Source: Rhodospirillales bacterium
GTDB taxonomy: Bacteria > Pseudomonadota > Alphaproteobacteria > Rhodospirillales > JABHCV01
Length of the DNA stretch: 7,608 nucleotides
Direction of reading: 5' to 3'
NCBI GenBank assembly: GCA_016776705.1
Contig: JADHSW010000149.1
Span: 1 to 7,608, forward strand
Part shown: positions 1 through 5,575 of the stretch, one piece after another
Layout of the letters: every line of letters begins with the position of its first letter
Position numbering within the stretch: position 1 is the first letter of the stretch
Notes under the pieces: generated by a model
What the model saw: only the letters and a program-made list of their open reading frames with translations
What the model was told of the DNA's origin: nothing
Databases searched by the model: none
Made by a program: the position numbers and the translations under genes

Positions 1-1413
1 GTTGAAAAACAAGGCTTCGGGGGTTTCCAGATGGCCTGGCGGGAATTAAAGGAACACGGCATTGATCCCTTCGCAGATTTTTCAACGCTCACCTTCACCG
101 GCTTCCCTCAAGATCAGTCGGCTTACGCGGTGCTTGAGGGTAAAGTGGACGCAGCAACCTTCCGCACAAATACCCTGGAAGTTATGCAGGCTGAAGGATC
201 AATCAATATCCGGGATTTTAAAATTCTAAACAGCCGGAAATATCCTGGATTTCCTTTTGCCGTTTCAACCCGACTTTATCCGGAATGGCCTTTCGCGCGT
301 ATAAAAGGCACTCCACAGGAACTGGCCCAGAAAGTCGCCATCGCGCTTTTGTCCATGCCATCAAAAAGCCCGGCGGCCCTGAAGGGAAGTTATGGCGGGT
401 GGACGGTGCCGCTGGATTACCAACCCGTACATGAACTGTTCCGTGAATTACGAATCGGCCCCTACGAAGATATTGGCACGATCACCTTTATGGATATATT
501 GAAACAATACGGACACTGGATGATTTTGGTCGCCGCCCTGATTGTCATAACTGTCGTCTGGGCAACCTGGATCGAAGTTGTTGTTCAACGCAGAACCAGG
601 GAATTGTCGGACATTAATCTTGAACTTGAACACCAAATTGTTGAGCGCATCAAAGCCGAGGAAGAGGCCCACCATCGCCGCGCCGAACTGGCCCATATTG
701 ACCGCTTGAACACCATGGGAGAAATGGCGTCCGGTTTCGCCCATGAGCTTAACCAACCCCTTGCAGCCATCATCAACTACGCCCGCGGCTGTATTCGACG
801 CATCGAAAAGAAACAATGTAACAACGAGATGATTATGGAGACCCTGGATCAGGTAACCCAGCAAGCGACACGAGCCGGTGAAATTATCAAGCACATTCGC
901 GCTTTTGTTCGTAAGGATGAACCGGAACGAACCCTTGCCAACATCAATGACGTCATCAAGGAAGCCCTGGCATTCTTAAAAAATGATGCGAAGGGCAAGG
1001 GAATACAAATCGTTCAAAACCTTGAGCCCAACCTTCCAGCCGTCACCATTGACCATATTCAGGTTGAACAGGTCATCTTGAACCTGATTCGAAATGCTAT
1101 CGAGGCCATGGAAGAAACGCCCACGGGTCTTAAATCCATCAGCATCAGCACCCACCAATCAGATCAGGACGAAATTGTCGTCACCGTAATTGATAGCGGT
1201 CCCGGACTCTCTTCCGATGACGATTCCCTGTTCGATCCCTTTGTTACATCCAAGACCAACGGACTTGGCCTTGGATTGTCCATCAGCCGTTCAATCGTCG
1301 AAGCCCATGGAGGCCGCCTTCAGGCCACCCACAATGAAGGCAACGGCGCGGCATTGACCTTTACCCTGCCCATCAACGAAACTCTGATTACGCGGGAGGG
1401 GGTTGTTCAATGA
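1..1413 (+). CDS. Sensor histidine kinase, TtrS/ThsS-like (5' end missing)
   Basis: This is the C-terminal part of a membrane sensor kinase for a two-component system. The frame is open to the first base of the window and the residues before the Met at 31 (FGGFQ) fit the family, so that Met is internal. The part up to about 510 is a periplasmic PhnD-like substrate-binding domain, as in the tetrathionate sensor TtrS and thiosulfate sensor ThsS. One transmembrane helix follows (about 517-570), then a short charged linker. The HisKA box FAHELNQP has its phospho-acceptor His at 742-744. The ATPase domain shows an N-box (NLIRNAIEAME, key Asn 1093-1095), G1 (DSGPGL, 1192), an F-box (DPFVTSK) and G2 (GLGLGLS, 1261), so it should be active. 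It overlaps the response regulator by ATGA. Sulfur-compound sensing is inferred from family and the sox genes downstream; the ligand cannot be read from the sequence. Confidence 0.93.
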   Translation, partial: VEKQGFGGFQMAWRELKEHGIDPFADFSTLTFTGFPQDQSAYAVLEGKVDAATFRTNTLEVMQAEGSINIRDFKILNSRKYPGFPFAVSTRLYPEWPFARIKGTPQELAQKVAIALLSMPSKSPAALKGSYGGWTVPLDYQPVHELFRELRIGPYEDIGTITFMDILKQYGHWMILVAALIVITVVWATWIEVVVQRRTRELSDINLELEHQIVERIKAEEEAHHRRAELAHIDRLNTMGEMASGFAHELNQPLAAIINYARGCIRRIEKKQCNNEMIMETLDQVTQQATRAGEIIKHIRAFVRKDEPERTLANINDVIKEALAFLKNDAKGKGIQIVQNLEPNLPAVTIDHIQVEQVILNLIRNAIEAMEETPTGLKSISISTHQSDQDEIVVTVIDSGPGLSSDDDSLFDPFVTSKTNGLGLGLSISRSIVEAHGGRLQATHNEGNGAALTFTLPINETLITREGVVQ

Positions 1414-2024
1414 GTACACATGAGACTGTCGTATACGTTATTGATGACGATGACGCCGTGCGTGAGTCTCTGTCCTGGCTGATTTCTTCCGTCGATTTGA
1501 AAGTTCAATCCTTTGCGTCCGCAAGTATTTTCCTGGACCAGTGTGATCAGGTGCACTCAGGCTGTCTGATCACAGACATTCGGATGCCGGGGTTAAGTGG
1601 GCTCGATTTGCAAAACGTGTTAAGTGAGCGCGGCATCGATATCCCGGTTATCGTTATTACCGGTCATGGAGATGTTCAAACAGCAGTGAGGGCCATGAAA
1701 GCGGGAGCTTTCGATTTTATTGAAAAACCGTTCAATGATCAGCTATTACTTGATCAGGTCAATCGGGCCGTCGCCCATAGCGTGTCGTCCCGCGCGGCCC
1801 AAAGCCAACAAGCTGAACTGAGCGAGCGCCGTGAAACATTGACCCCGCGTGAGCAGCAAGTAATGGCCCTGATGGCGACGGGAGAACCGAATAAAAGCAT
1901 CGCCCACAAACTTGATATCAGCGATAAAACAGTCGAGGCACACCGCGCCAAGGTGATGAGTAAAATGCAAGCGAACTCATTGGCTGACATTGTAAGAATG
2001 GTAATGGCGCTGGACGAGGATTGA
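1410..2024 (+). CDS. Response regulator, FixJ/TtrR family (REC + LuxR-type HTH)
   Basis: This 204-residue transcription regulator is the likely partner of the overlapping kinase. The receiver domain (residues about 6-120) has the acidic pocket DDDD at 12-15, phospho-acceptor Asp56 in the context TDIRMPG, Thr84 and Lys106 in EKPF, so every phosphorylation residue is present. The C-terminal LuxR/FixJ helix-turn-helix covers about 143-197, with LTPREQQV at its start and the recognition region DISDKTVEAHR. Length and layout match FixJ, TtrR and ThsR. The ATG lies in the ATGA overlap, and a purine-rich ribosome site (GGGAGGGGG, 1394-1402) sits inside the end of the kinase gene, so translation is probably coupled. 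The first gene downstream is a DsrE-family gene followed by soxYZ, which makes that operon the obvious candidate target. Family assignment is firm; the target is inferred. Confidence 0.94.
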   Translation: MSTHETVVYVIDDDDAVRESLSWLISSVDLKVQSFASASIFLDQCDQVHSGCLITDIRMPGLSGLDLQNVLSERGIDIPVIVITGHGDVQTAVRAMKAGAFDFIEKPFNDQLLLDQVNRAVAHSVSSRAAQSQQAELSERRETLTPREQQVMALMATGEPNKSIAHKLDISDKTVEAHRAKVMSKMQANSLADIVRMVMALDED

Positions 2025-2175
2025 GGGAATACCCTTAGCCCTTCACAAGAAATCCCCAATTTAATCTGCCTTCATTTACCCATAGGTTTTAGGCGTAATA
2101 AAACCGACGGGAAATAATCCCGCATGCAGCATTGAATGCGGCCCTGCCGCTGATGTTCAACATGGGAGAGAGAGA
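2025..2175 (+). promoter_or_regulatory. Intergenic region with dyads, probable control region of dsrE-soxYZ
   Basis: The gap between the response regulator and the dsrE-like gene holds several short inverted repeats: GGTTTT-N9-AAAACC (2085-2105), CGGGA-N5-TCCCG (2108-2122), the near-perfect palindrome GCATTGAATGC (2129-2139), and a GCGG-N5-CCGC hairpin (2138-2150) nested inside TTGAA...TTCAA (2132-2160). The first three are plausible operator sites for the adjacent regulator. The last could be a leader hairpin close to the ribosome site. No clear sigma-70 promoter and no classical terminator of the kinase operon stood out. The region ends in a strong Shine-Dalgarno-like purine run (GGGAGAGAGAGA, 2164-2175) directly before the ATG. 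The repeats are seen directly; their use as operators is inference. Confidence 0.45.
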
Positions 2176-2631
2176 ATGAAATTTCGTTTATTGACACTTT
2201 TGACAGCAGCCATCATGGCTGTTTCAGCATTTTCGATTAGCGCCTCGGCGGAAGAACGTTACGGCAAACAGAAGGTCGTCTATCACATAAACTATCCGGG
2301 TGGCGAAGAAGACAAAGCCTACATGGGCGCCATGCGCAACATCCAGAACCACATCAATGCCGTCGGTGCCAAAAATCTTGACCTTAAGGTCGTGATCCAC
2401 GGAAATGGCATCAGCTTGCTTAAATCAGCGAAGGATGCAGGCGCTCTGCAAACCTCCGTCGCCAACCTAAAATCCCAAAACGTAAGCTTTCAGGTTTGCG
2501 CCAACACATTGAAGGGCAAAAAATTAAGCCCGGACCAGTTGTATGAAGTTTTCGATGAAGACATCGTACCATCCGGCGTCGCCGAACTGGCCCACCTCCA
2601 GGCCAAGGGCTACACGTACATCAAACCATAA
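2176..2631 (+). CDS. Secreted DsrE-family sulfur-metabolism protein
   Basis: This 151-residue protein has a Sec-type signal peptide: a Lys/Arg start, a hydrophobic core over residues 5-21 and an Ala-Ser-Ala cleavage site at 23-25. The mature part of about 126 residues resembles the DsrE/DsrF-like fold (COG1416-type). It has a β-strand opening (KVVYHINYP), VVIHGNG in the middle and a conserved-looking Cys108 in VCANTL. In cytoplasmic relatives (DsrE, TusD) a cysteine carries persulfide sulfur; whether Cys108 does so in the periplasm is inference. It is the first gene of a cluster with soxY and soxZ, which act in the same compartment, so a role in sulfur handling or transfer with SoxYZ is likely. 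The ATG is chosen because of the strong purine ribosome site just before it and the signal peptide it gives. The exact function of Sox-linked DsrE proteins is not something the sequence settles. Confidence 0.85.
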   Translation: MKFRLLTLLTAAIMAVSAFSISASAEERYGKQKVVYHINYPGGEEDKAYMGAMRNIQNHINAVGAKNLDLKVVIHGNGISLLKSAKDAGALQTSVANLKSQNVSFQVCANTLKGKKLSPDQLYEVFDEDIVPSGVAELAHLQAKGYTYIKP

Positions 2632-2637
2632 ATATAT

Positions 2638-2682
2638 CGGCAATCATTCCCGGACTTATTCCAGTGCCGGGAATGATTGCCG
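2638..2682 (+). terminator. Long perfect hairpin between dsrE and soxY
   Basis: A perfect 16-bp inverted repeat (2638-2653 with 2667-2682) encloses a 13-base loop, starting 6 bases after the dsrE stop codon and ending 12 bases before the soxY ribosome site. No T-run follows the 3' arm on either strand, so it does not look like a classical intrinsic terminator. It is better read as a partial terminator, or an mRNA processing or 3'-protecting hairpin that sets different levels of DsrE and SoxYZ. The hairpin is certain from the sequence; the role is inferred. Confidence 0.6.
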
Positions 2683-2706
2683 GAAAATCAAGTCGGGAGT
2701 TTATTT

Positions 2707-3180
2707 ATGGAAACAGGGAATCCCCAGCGTCCCGTAATCGGCCGACGTGATTTTCTGAAGGCAGGTAGCACCACTGCCCTGATCTTGACTGCCTTGCCCT
2801 TGAGTGCAGAAGCGACGCCCGAAAATGCCAAGGCGGCCATTGAAAAGATTATCGGCTCGACGGTCCAAAAAGAAGGCCGGATCAATATCGTCCTTGCGGA
2901 AATTGCCGAAAATGGCGGCACGGTACCCTTGAAGGTTTCCGTCGACAGCCCCATGACTGTTGAAGATCACGTTCAGGCTGTCCATGTCTTTACCGACGGG
3001 AATCCCCTTCCCGAGGTCGCCAGTTACTTCTTCGGTCCCCATAACGGCAAAGCGTACATGTCAATCAGGCTTCGGCTTTTAAAGACACAGAACGTCATCG
3101 CCGTCGCCCAGATGATCACTGGTGAATCATTTGTCGCCAGGAAAAACATCAAGGTCACCATTGGCGGTTGTGGTGGTTAA
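2707..3180 (+). CDS. soxY: Thiosulfate-oxidation sulfur carrier SoxY
   Basis: SoxY is the half of the periplasmic SoxYZ carrier that holds sulfur intermediates covalently while SoxAX, SoxB and SoxCD act on them. The 157-residue product starts with a twin-arginine signal (RRDFLK, residues 13-18, followed by a hydrophobic stretch), as expected for Tat export of the folded SoxYZ pair. It ends with the diagnostic swinging arm GGCGG, with carrier Cys155 two residues from the end. The body (NAKAAIEKIIG, GTVPLKVSVDSPM) is typical of the family. The ATG at 2707 is preferred because GGGAG (2695-2699) lies 7 bases upstream. A TTG 30 bases earlier in frame lies inside the hairpin arm and has no ribosome site. 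soxZ follows after 11 bases. The enzymes that load and strip the carrier must be encoded elsewhere. Confidence 0.96.
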   Translation: METGNPQRPVIGRRDFLKAGSTTALILTALPLSAEATPENAKAAIEKIIGSTVQKEGRINIVLAEIAENGGTVPLKVSVDSPMTVEDHVQAVHVFTDGNPLPEVASYFFGPHNGKAYMSIRLRLLKTQNVIAVAQMITGESFVARKNIKVTIGGCGG

Positions 3181-3191
3181 AGGAAAATTGA

Positions 3192-3530
3192 ATGACAAGA
3201 AAAAACATCAACCCCCGTGTTCGGGTGCCTAAAAAGGTCAAACAAGGCGATGTATTCGAGGTCAAAACCCTTGTCACACACCCCATGGAAACGGGGCTTA
3301 GGAACGACAAGGAAACCGGCCAGAAAATTCCCCGCGATATTATCAACAAAGTCAACGTCACCTATAACGGCAAGGAAGTTATGAAAGCCATTTGGCATCC
3401 GGCCATGTCAGCAAATCCCTATTCCGCATTCTTTGTCGTCGCCGACCAAAGCGGCCCTATGACCTTCACCTGGATAGATGACAACGCGGAAATATATACC
3501 AAGGAAGTCATGATCAACGTCGAAGGATAA
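3192..3530 (+). CDS. soxZ: Sulfur carrier complex subunit SoxZ
   Basis: SoxZ is the partner that binds SoxY and helps present its cysteine arm to the other Sox enzymes. The 112-residue product has no signal peptide, as usual, because it is carried through the Tat system with SoxY. Family landmarks are the N-terminal PRVRVPKKVKQGDVFEVKTLVTHPMETG segment (its first half at residues 7-18, HPMETG at about 30-35), the internal VTYNGKEV and WHPAMSANPY segments, and the C-terminal FTWIDDN. An AAAGGAAA ribosome site spans the soxY stop codon and lies a few bases before the ATG, so soxY and soxZ are almost certainly cotranscribed. The gene is intact and of normal length. It is the last gene of the plus-strand group and converges on the phosphoribulokinase paralogue. 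Confidence 0.96.
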   Translation: MTRKNINPRVRVPKKVKQGDVFEVKTLVTHPMETGLRNDKETGQKIPRDIINKVNVTYNGKEVMKAIWHPAMSANPYSAFFVVADQSGPMTFTWIDDNAEIYTKEVMINVEG

Positions 3531-3625
3531 TCGACTCCTGTCTCCTCACCTGCTTGTGTAGACAAGGAACACAAAATCATCCGCTTATCGATTTAAAAAG
3601 TCCGGAAAACTTGTCAGCGTTCAAC
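3531..3625. other. Convergent intergenic gap after soxZ
   Basis: These 95 bases separate the convergent soxZ and phosphoribulokinase-paralogue genes. The only structure seen is a small hairpin, CTTGT-GTAG-ACAAG at 3553-3566, without a good T-run on either side. It might act as a weak bidirectional terminator, but this is not convincing. Confidence 0.3.
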
Positions 3626-4519
3626 TCAACTCTGGCTGCTCTGACTGGCGTCCATTAGCTGTCCTAAAGTCAAGGTCAGGATCAGTTCCATGGCCAGACC
3701 CATCTTGCCGCCTGGTACAACGATGGAATTACGCCGGGACATCCAGGAATTGCTTATCTTCGAAAGCAGGAACGGGAAGTCGATGCCGAATTTTTCCGGG
3801 TTGCTGAAGCGAATGACGATGACGCATTCGTCAACGGCAGGAACTTTCTTGGCGTAGAACGGGTCTGATGTATCCACCGCCGGGACCAGTTGAAAATTGA
3901 TATCAGTTCTTTGAAATTGTGGAATCAGGTAGTGCACGTAATCATGCATGCGTCTGAGAATGGTGTCGATAACCGCTTCTTCGGAGTATCCACGCTGGCT
4001 GGTGTCGCGGTGGATTTTTTGTATCCATTCCATGTTAATGATCGGCACGATGCCCAGTTTTAAATCAACATATCGGGCAACATCCGCATCTTCGCTGACA
4101 ACGCAACCGTGAAGCCCCTGATAGAACAACAGATCAGACTTTTCCGGCAAGGCTTCCCAGGGGGTAAAATCACCAGGCAACAAACCTTCGATTCCGGCCT
4201 CGTCTACATCTGCTTGGCTGTGCAGGTAATGACGCCTCTGCCCTGTTCCGTTTTCTGAGTAACAGCGAAACAGTTCTTCCAGTTCAGCGAAAAGATTGGC
4301 TTCCGGGCCAAAATGGGAAAAATGCTGATTGCCGTTTTTCGCCGCCTTTTCCAACTCTATTTTCATTTTGGTGCGGCTGAAACGATGAAAGCTTTCGCCT
4401 TCAACCACAGCGGGGTTTATTTTTTTACGCCTGAAAACGTGCTGAAACGAATCCATCACAACGGGGGTCAAGGCTCCCGATGGTCGGGCCAGAGCAACAA
4501 TGGGATGCTTTTGTGACAC
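3626..4519 (-). CDS. Phosphoribulokinase paralogue with destroyed active site (pseudo-PRK)
   Basis: This 297-residue protein aligns over its whole length with the phosphoribulokinase encoded just upstream (about 60% identity by hand alignment), but the catalytic residues are changed. The P-loop GSSGAGTST (residues 12-20 in the partner) reads RPSGALTPV (nt 4460-4486). The catalytic-base Asp42 is Glu42 (nt 4394-4396). The Walker-B Glu in FYEGLHG is Gln134 (nt 4118-4120). The sugar-phosphate side is kept: His45, Arg49, the KIHRDTSQRG segment and the SWMSRRNSIVVPGGK C-terminal core. There is no frameshift or stop. The start is a GTG 2 bases after the partner's stop, matching the partner's own start, with no strong ribosome site, so coupled translation is likely. 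ATP binding and kinase activity are predicted lost. It may be a regulatory or structural subunit of a mixed oligomer or a Ru5P/RuBP-binding protein; a decaying duplicate is less likely given the conserved frame. Confidence 0.88.
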   Translation of the reverse strand: MSQKHPIVALARPSGALTPVVMDSFQHVFRRKKINPAVVEGESFHRFSRTKMKIELEKAAKNGNQHFSHFGPEANLFAELEELFRCYSENGTGQRRHYLHSQADVDEAGIEGLLPGDFTPWEALPEKSDLLFYQGLHGCVVSEDADVARYVDLKLGIVPIINMEWIQKIHRDTSQRGYSEEAVIDTILRRMHDYVHYLIPQFQRTDINFQLVPAVDTSDPFYAKKVPAVDECVIVIRFSNPEKFGIDFPFLLSKISNSWMSRRNSIVVPGGKMGLAMELILTLTLGQLMDASQSSQS

Positions 4520-4521
4520 GG

Positions 4522-5391
4522 CTATTTACTCAGCATTTTCCTGAGGATCGGGGCCAGGATCAGTTCCATCGCCAGTCCCATTTTGCCGCCGGGGACAACA
4601 ATAGAATTGCGGCGTGACATCCAGGAATCATGGATCATTTGCAACAGGTAGGGGAAATCAACATTAAAATCATCAGGCCGTCTGAAGCGAATGACCACAA
4701 GGCTTTCGTCCGCGGTCGGGATATCGCGGGCGATAATCGGGTCAGACGTATCGACAACGGGCACACGCTGGAAGTTGATGTCCGTGCTTTTAAATTGCGG
4801 CACGATGTAGTGCACATAGTCGTGCATACGACGCAGGATCGTATCCATCACCGCTTCGTTGGAATATCCGCGCTGTGATGTGTCGCGGTGGATTTTTTGA
4901 ATCCATTCAAGGTTGATAACCGGGACAACGCCAATTTTCAGATCAACGTGTTTCGCCATATCCACATCATCGGTGACGACGCACCCGTGCAGTCCCTCGT
5001 AGAACATCAGGTCCGTGCCCTCGGGAATATCCTGCCACGGAGTGAATTCACCTGCCCCCAGTCCCTCATAAGGGGCAGCTTCGTCATCGTTATGCAAATA
5101 CAGGCGGCGCTTGCCTGATCCTGTTTCGCCATAGGTTTTGAACAGGTTGGCGATTTCAGCAAACAGGTTGGCCTCCGGGCCAAAGTGGGAAAAATTGTCA
5201 TTGCCCTTCTCGGCGGCCTCGGCCATGGCCTTTTTCATTTCGGCGCGGTTGAAGCGGTGGAAACTGTCCCCCTCGATGACGGCGGGATTGACCCCTTCAC
5301 GCTGAAAAACGTGTTCGAAGGCGTCCTTGACAGTACTTGTGCCCGCACCGGAGGAACCGGTTACAGCAATGATAGGATGTTTCTTAGACAC
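4522..5391 (-). CDS. cbbP: Phosphoribulokinase, class I (Calvin-Benson-Bassham cycle)
   Basis: The enzyme phosphorylates ribulose-5-phosphate with ATP to make ribulose-1,5-bisphosphate for RuBisCO. The 289-residue product carries every expected motif: P-loop GSSGAGTST at 12-20, EGDSFHRFNR with Asp42 (catalytic base in the R. sphaeroides enzyme), His45 and Arg49, Walker-B FYEGLHG with Glu132, the substrate segment QKIHRDTSQRG, and the C-terminal SWMSRRNSIVVPGGK block. It resembles the bacterial octameric, NADH-activated class. I place the start at the GTG at 5391 because AGAGGG lies 8 bases before it, and because the resulting N-terminus (VSKKHP) matches both the family and the paralogue. A TTG at 5412 would add seven unlikely residues. 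The paralogue follows after 2 bases in the same operon. A candidate CbbR site lies about 80-105 bases upstream. No RuBisCO gene is in the window. Confidence 0.96.
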   Translation of the reverse strand: MSKKHPIIAVTGSSGAGTSTVKDAFEHVFQREGVNPAVIEGDSFHRFNRAEMKKAMAEAAEKGNDNFSHFGPEANLFAEIANLFKTYGETGSGKRRLYLHNDDEAAPYEGLGAGEFTPWQDIPEGTDLMFYEGLHGCVVTDDVDMAKHVDLKIGVVPVINLEWIQKIHRDTSQRGYSNEAVMDTILRRMHDYVHYIVPQFKSTDINFQRVPVVDTSDPIIARDIPTADESLVVIRFRRPDDFNVDFPYLLQMIHDSWMSRRNSIVVPGGKMGLAMELILAPILRKMLSK

Positions 5392-5568
5392 GTTGATATC
5401 CCTCTTGATCAAGACTTTTCACAGCACACGAATATGAGAAAAGGCCCCCCGCCCCTGCTCGCACAATTGACTTGAAAATATCCTAACTGTTTTCAAAAAA
5501 AGGATCGCCACCCGGTAAGGTAGGATGTTCTAGCGGAGGGGTGGGTCGCCTTCCCTGGATGAGTTCGC
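5392..5568 (-). other. Intergenic region between the oxidoreductase and cbbP
   Basis: This gap holds the candidate CbbR dyad and a possible weak terminator for the oxidoreductase. In gene direction the terminator is a 5-bp stem with one G-T pair (5508-5523), then a run of seven Ts (5495-5501) after a 6-base gap. A G-rich patch (C-rich on the plus strand, 5445-5455) lies between the dyad and the cbbP ribosome site. No clear -35/-10 pair was found, although cbbP most likely has its own promoter here. Confidence 0.35.
5472..5496 (-). promoter_or_regulatory. Candidate CbbR (LysR-type) operator upstream of cbbP
   Basis: A perfect 7-bp inverted repeat, TTGAAAA-N11-TTTTCAA, contains TGA-N8-TAA on the plus strand (TTA-N8-TCA in gene direction). 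This fits the TNA-N7/8-TNA form reported for CbbR sites and the general T-N11-A LysR-type box. It lies 81-105 bases before the cbbP start, in the only sizeable gap upstream. CbbR normally activates CO2-fixation operons. The repeat is seen directly; the regulator is inferred, and no cbbR gene is in the window. Confidence 0.5.
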
Positions 5569-5575
5569 TCATCCA
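5556..5575 (-). terminator. Hairpin spanning the oxidoreductase stop codon
   Basis: An 8-bp perfect stem (TGGATGAG / CTCATCCA) closes a 4-base loop, CGAA in gene direction. The oxidoreductase stop codon (5569-5571) sits in the 5' arm. No T-run follows directly, so it is more likely an mRNA 3'-end or stability structure, or part of a terminator whose T-run lies further downstream (5495-5501), than a standard terminator. Confidence 0.45.

Noticed and set aside
31..33. Met at 31 as the true start of the kinase
   Set aside because: The frame is open to base 1 and the preceding residues continue the PhnD-like domain; a start here would cut that domain and remove the signal peptide.
448..894. Antisense open frame inside the histidine kinase
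   Set aside because: It is a shadow of the kinase reading frame, with no ribosome site and no recognisable protein features.
2677..2706. Upstream TTG start for soxY
   Set aside because: It lies inside the 3' arm of the 16-bp hairpin, has no ribosome site, and would put ten extra residues before the Tat signal; the ATG at 2707 has GGGAG at ideal spacing.
4460..4486. Altered P-loop explained by a frameshift or sequencing error
   Set aside because: Reading the codons shows substitutions in one continuous frame, with flanking residues aligned on both sides; two further catalytic sites far away are changed too.
5392..5412. TTG start adding seven residues to cbbP
   Set aside because: The GTG at 5391 has AGAGGG 8 bases upstream and matches the N-terminus of the paralogue and of known enzymes.
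5445..5455. G-rich patch on the minus strand as a G-quadruplex
   Set aside because: Only two G-runs are present, fewer than the four needed for an intramolecular quadruplex.
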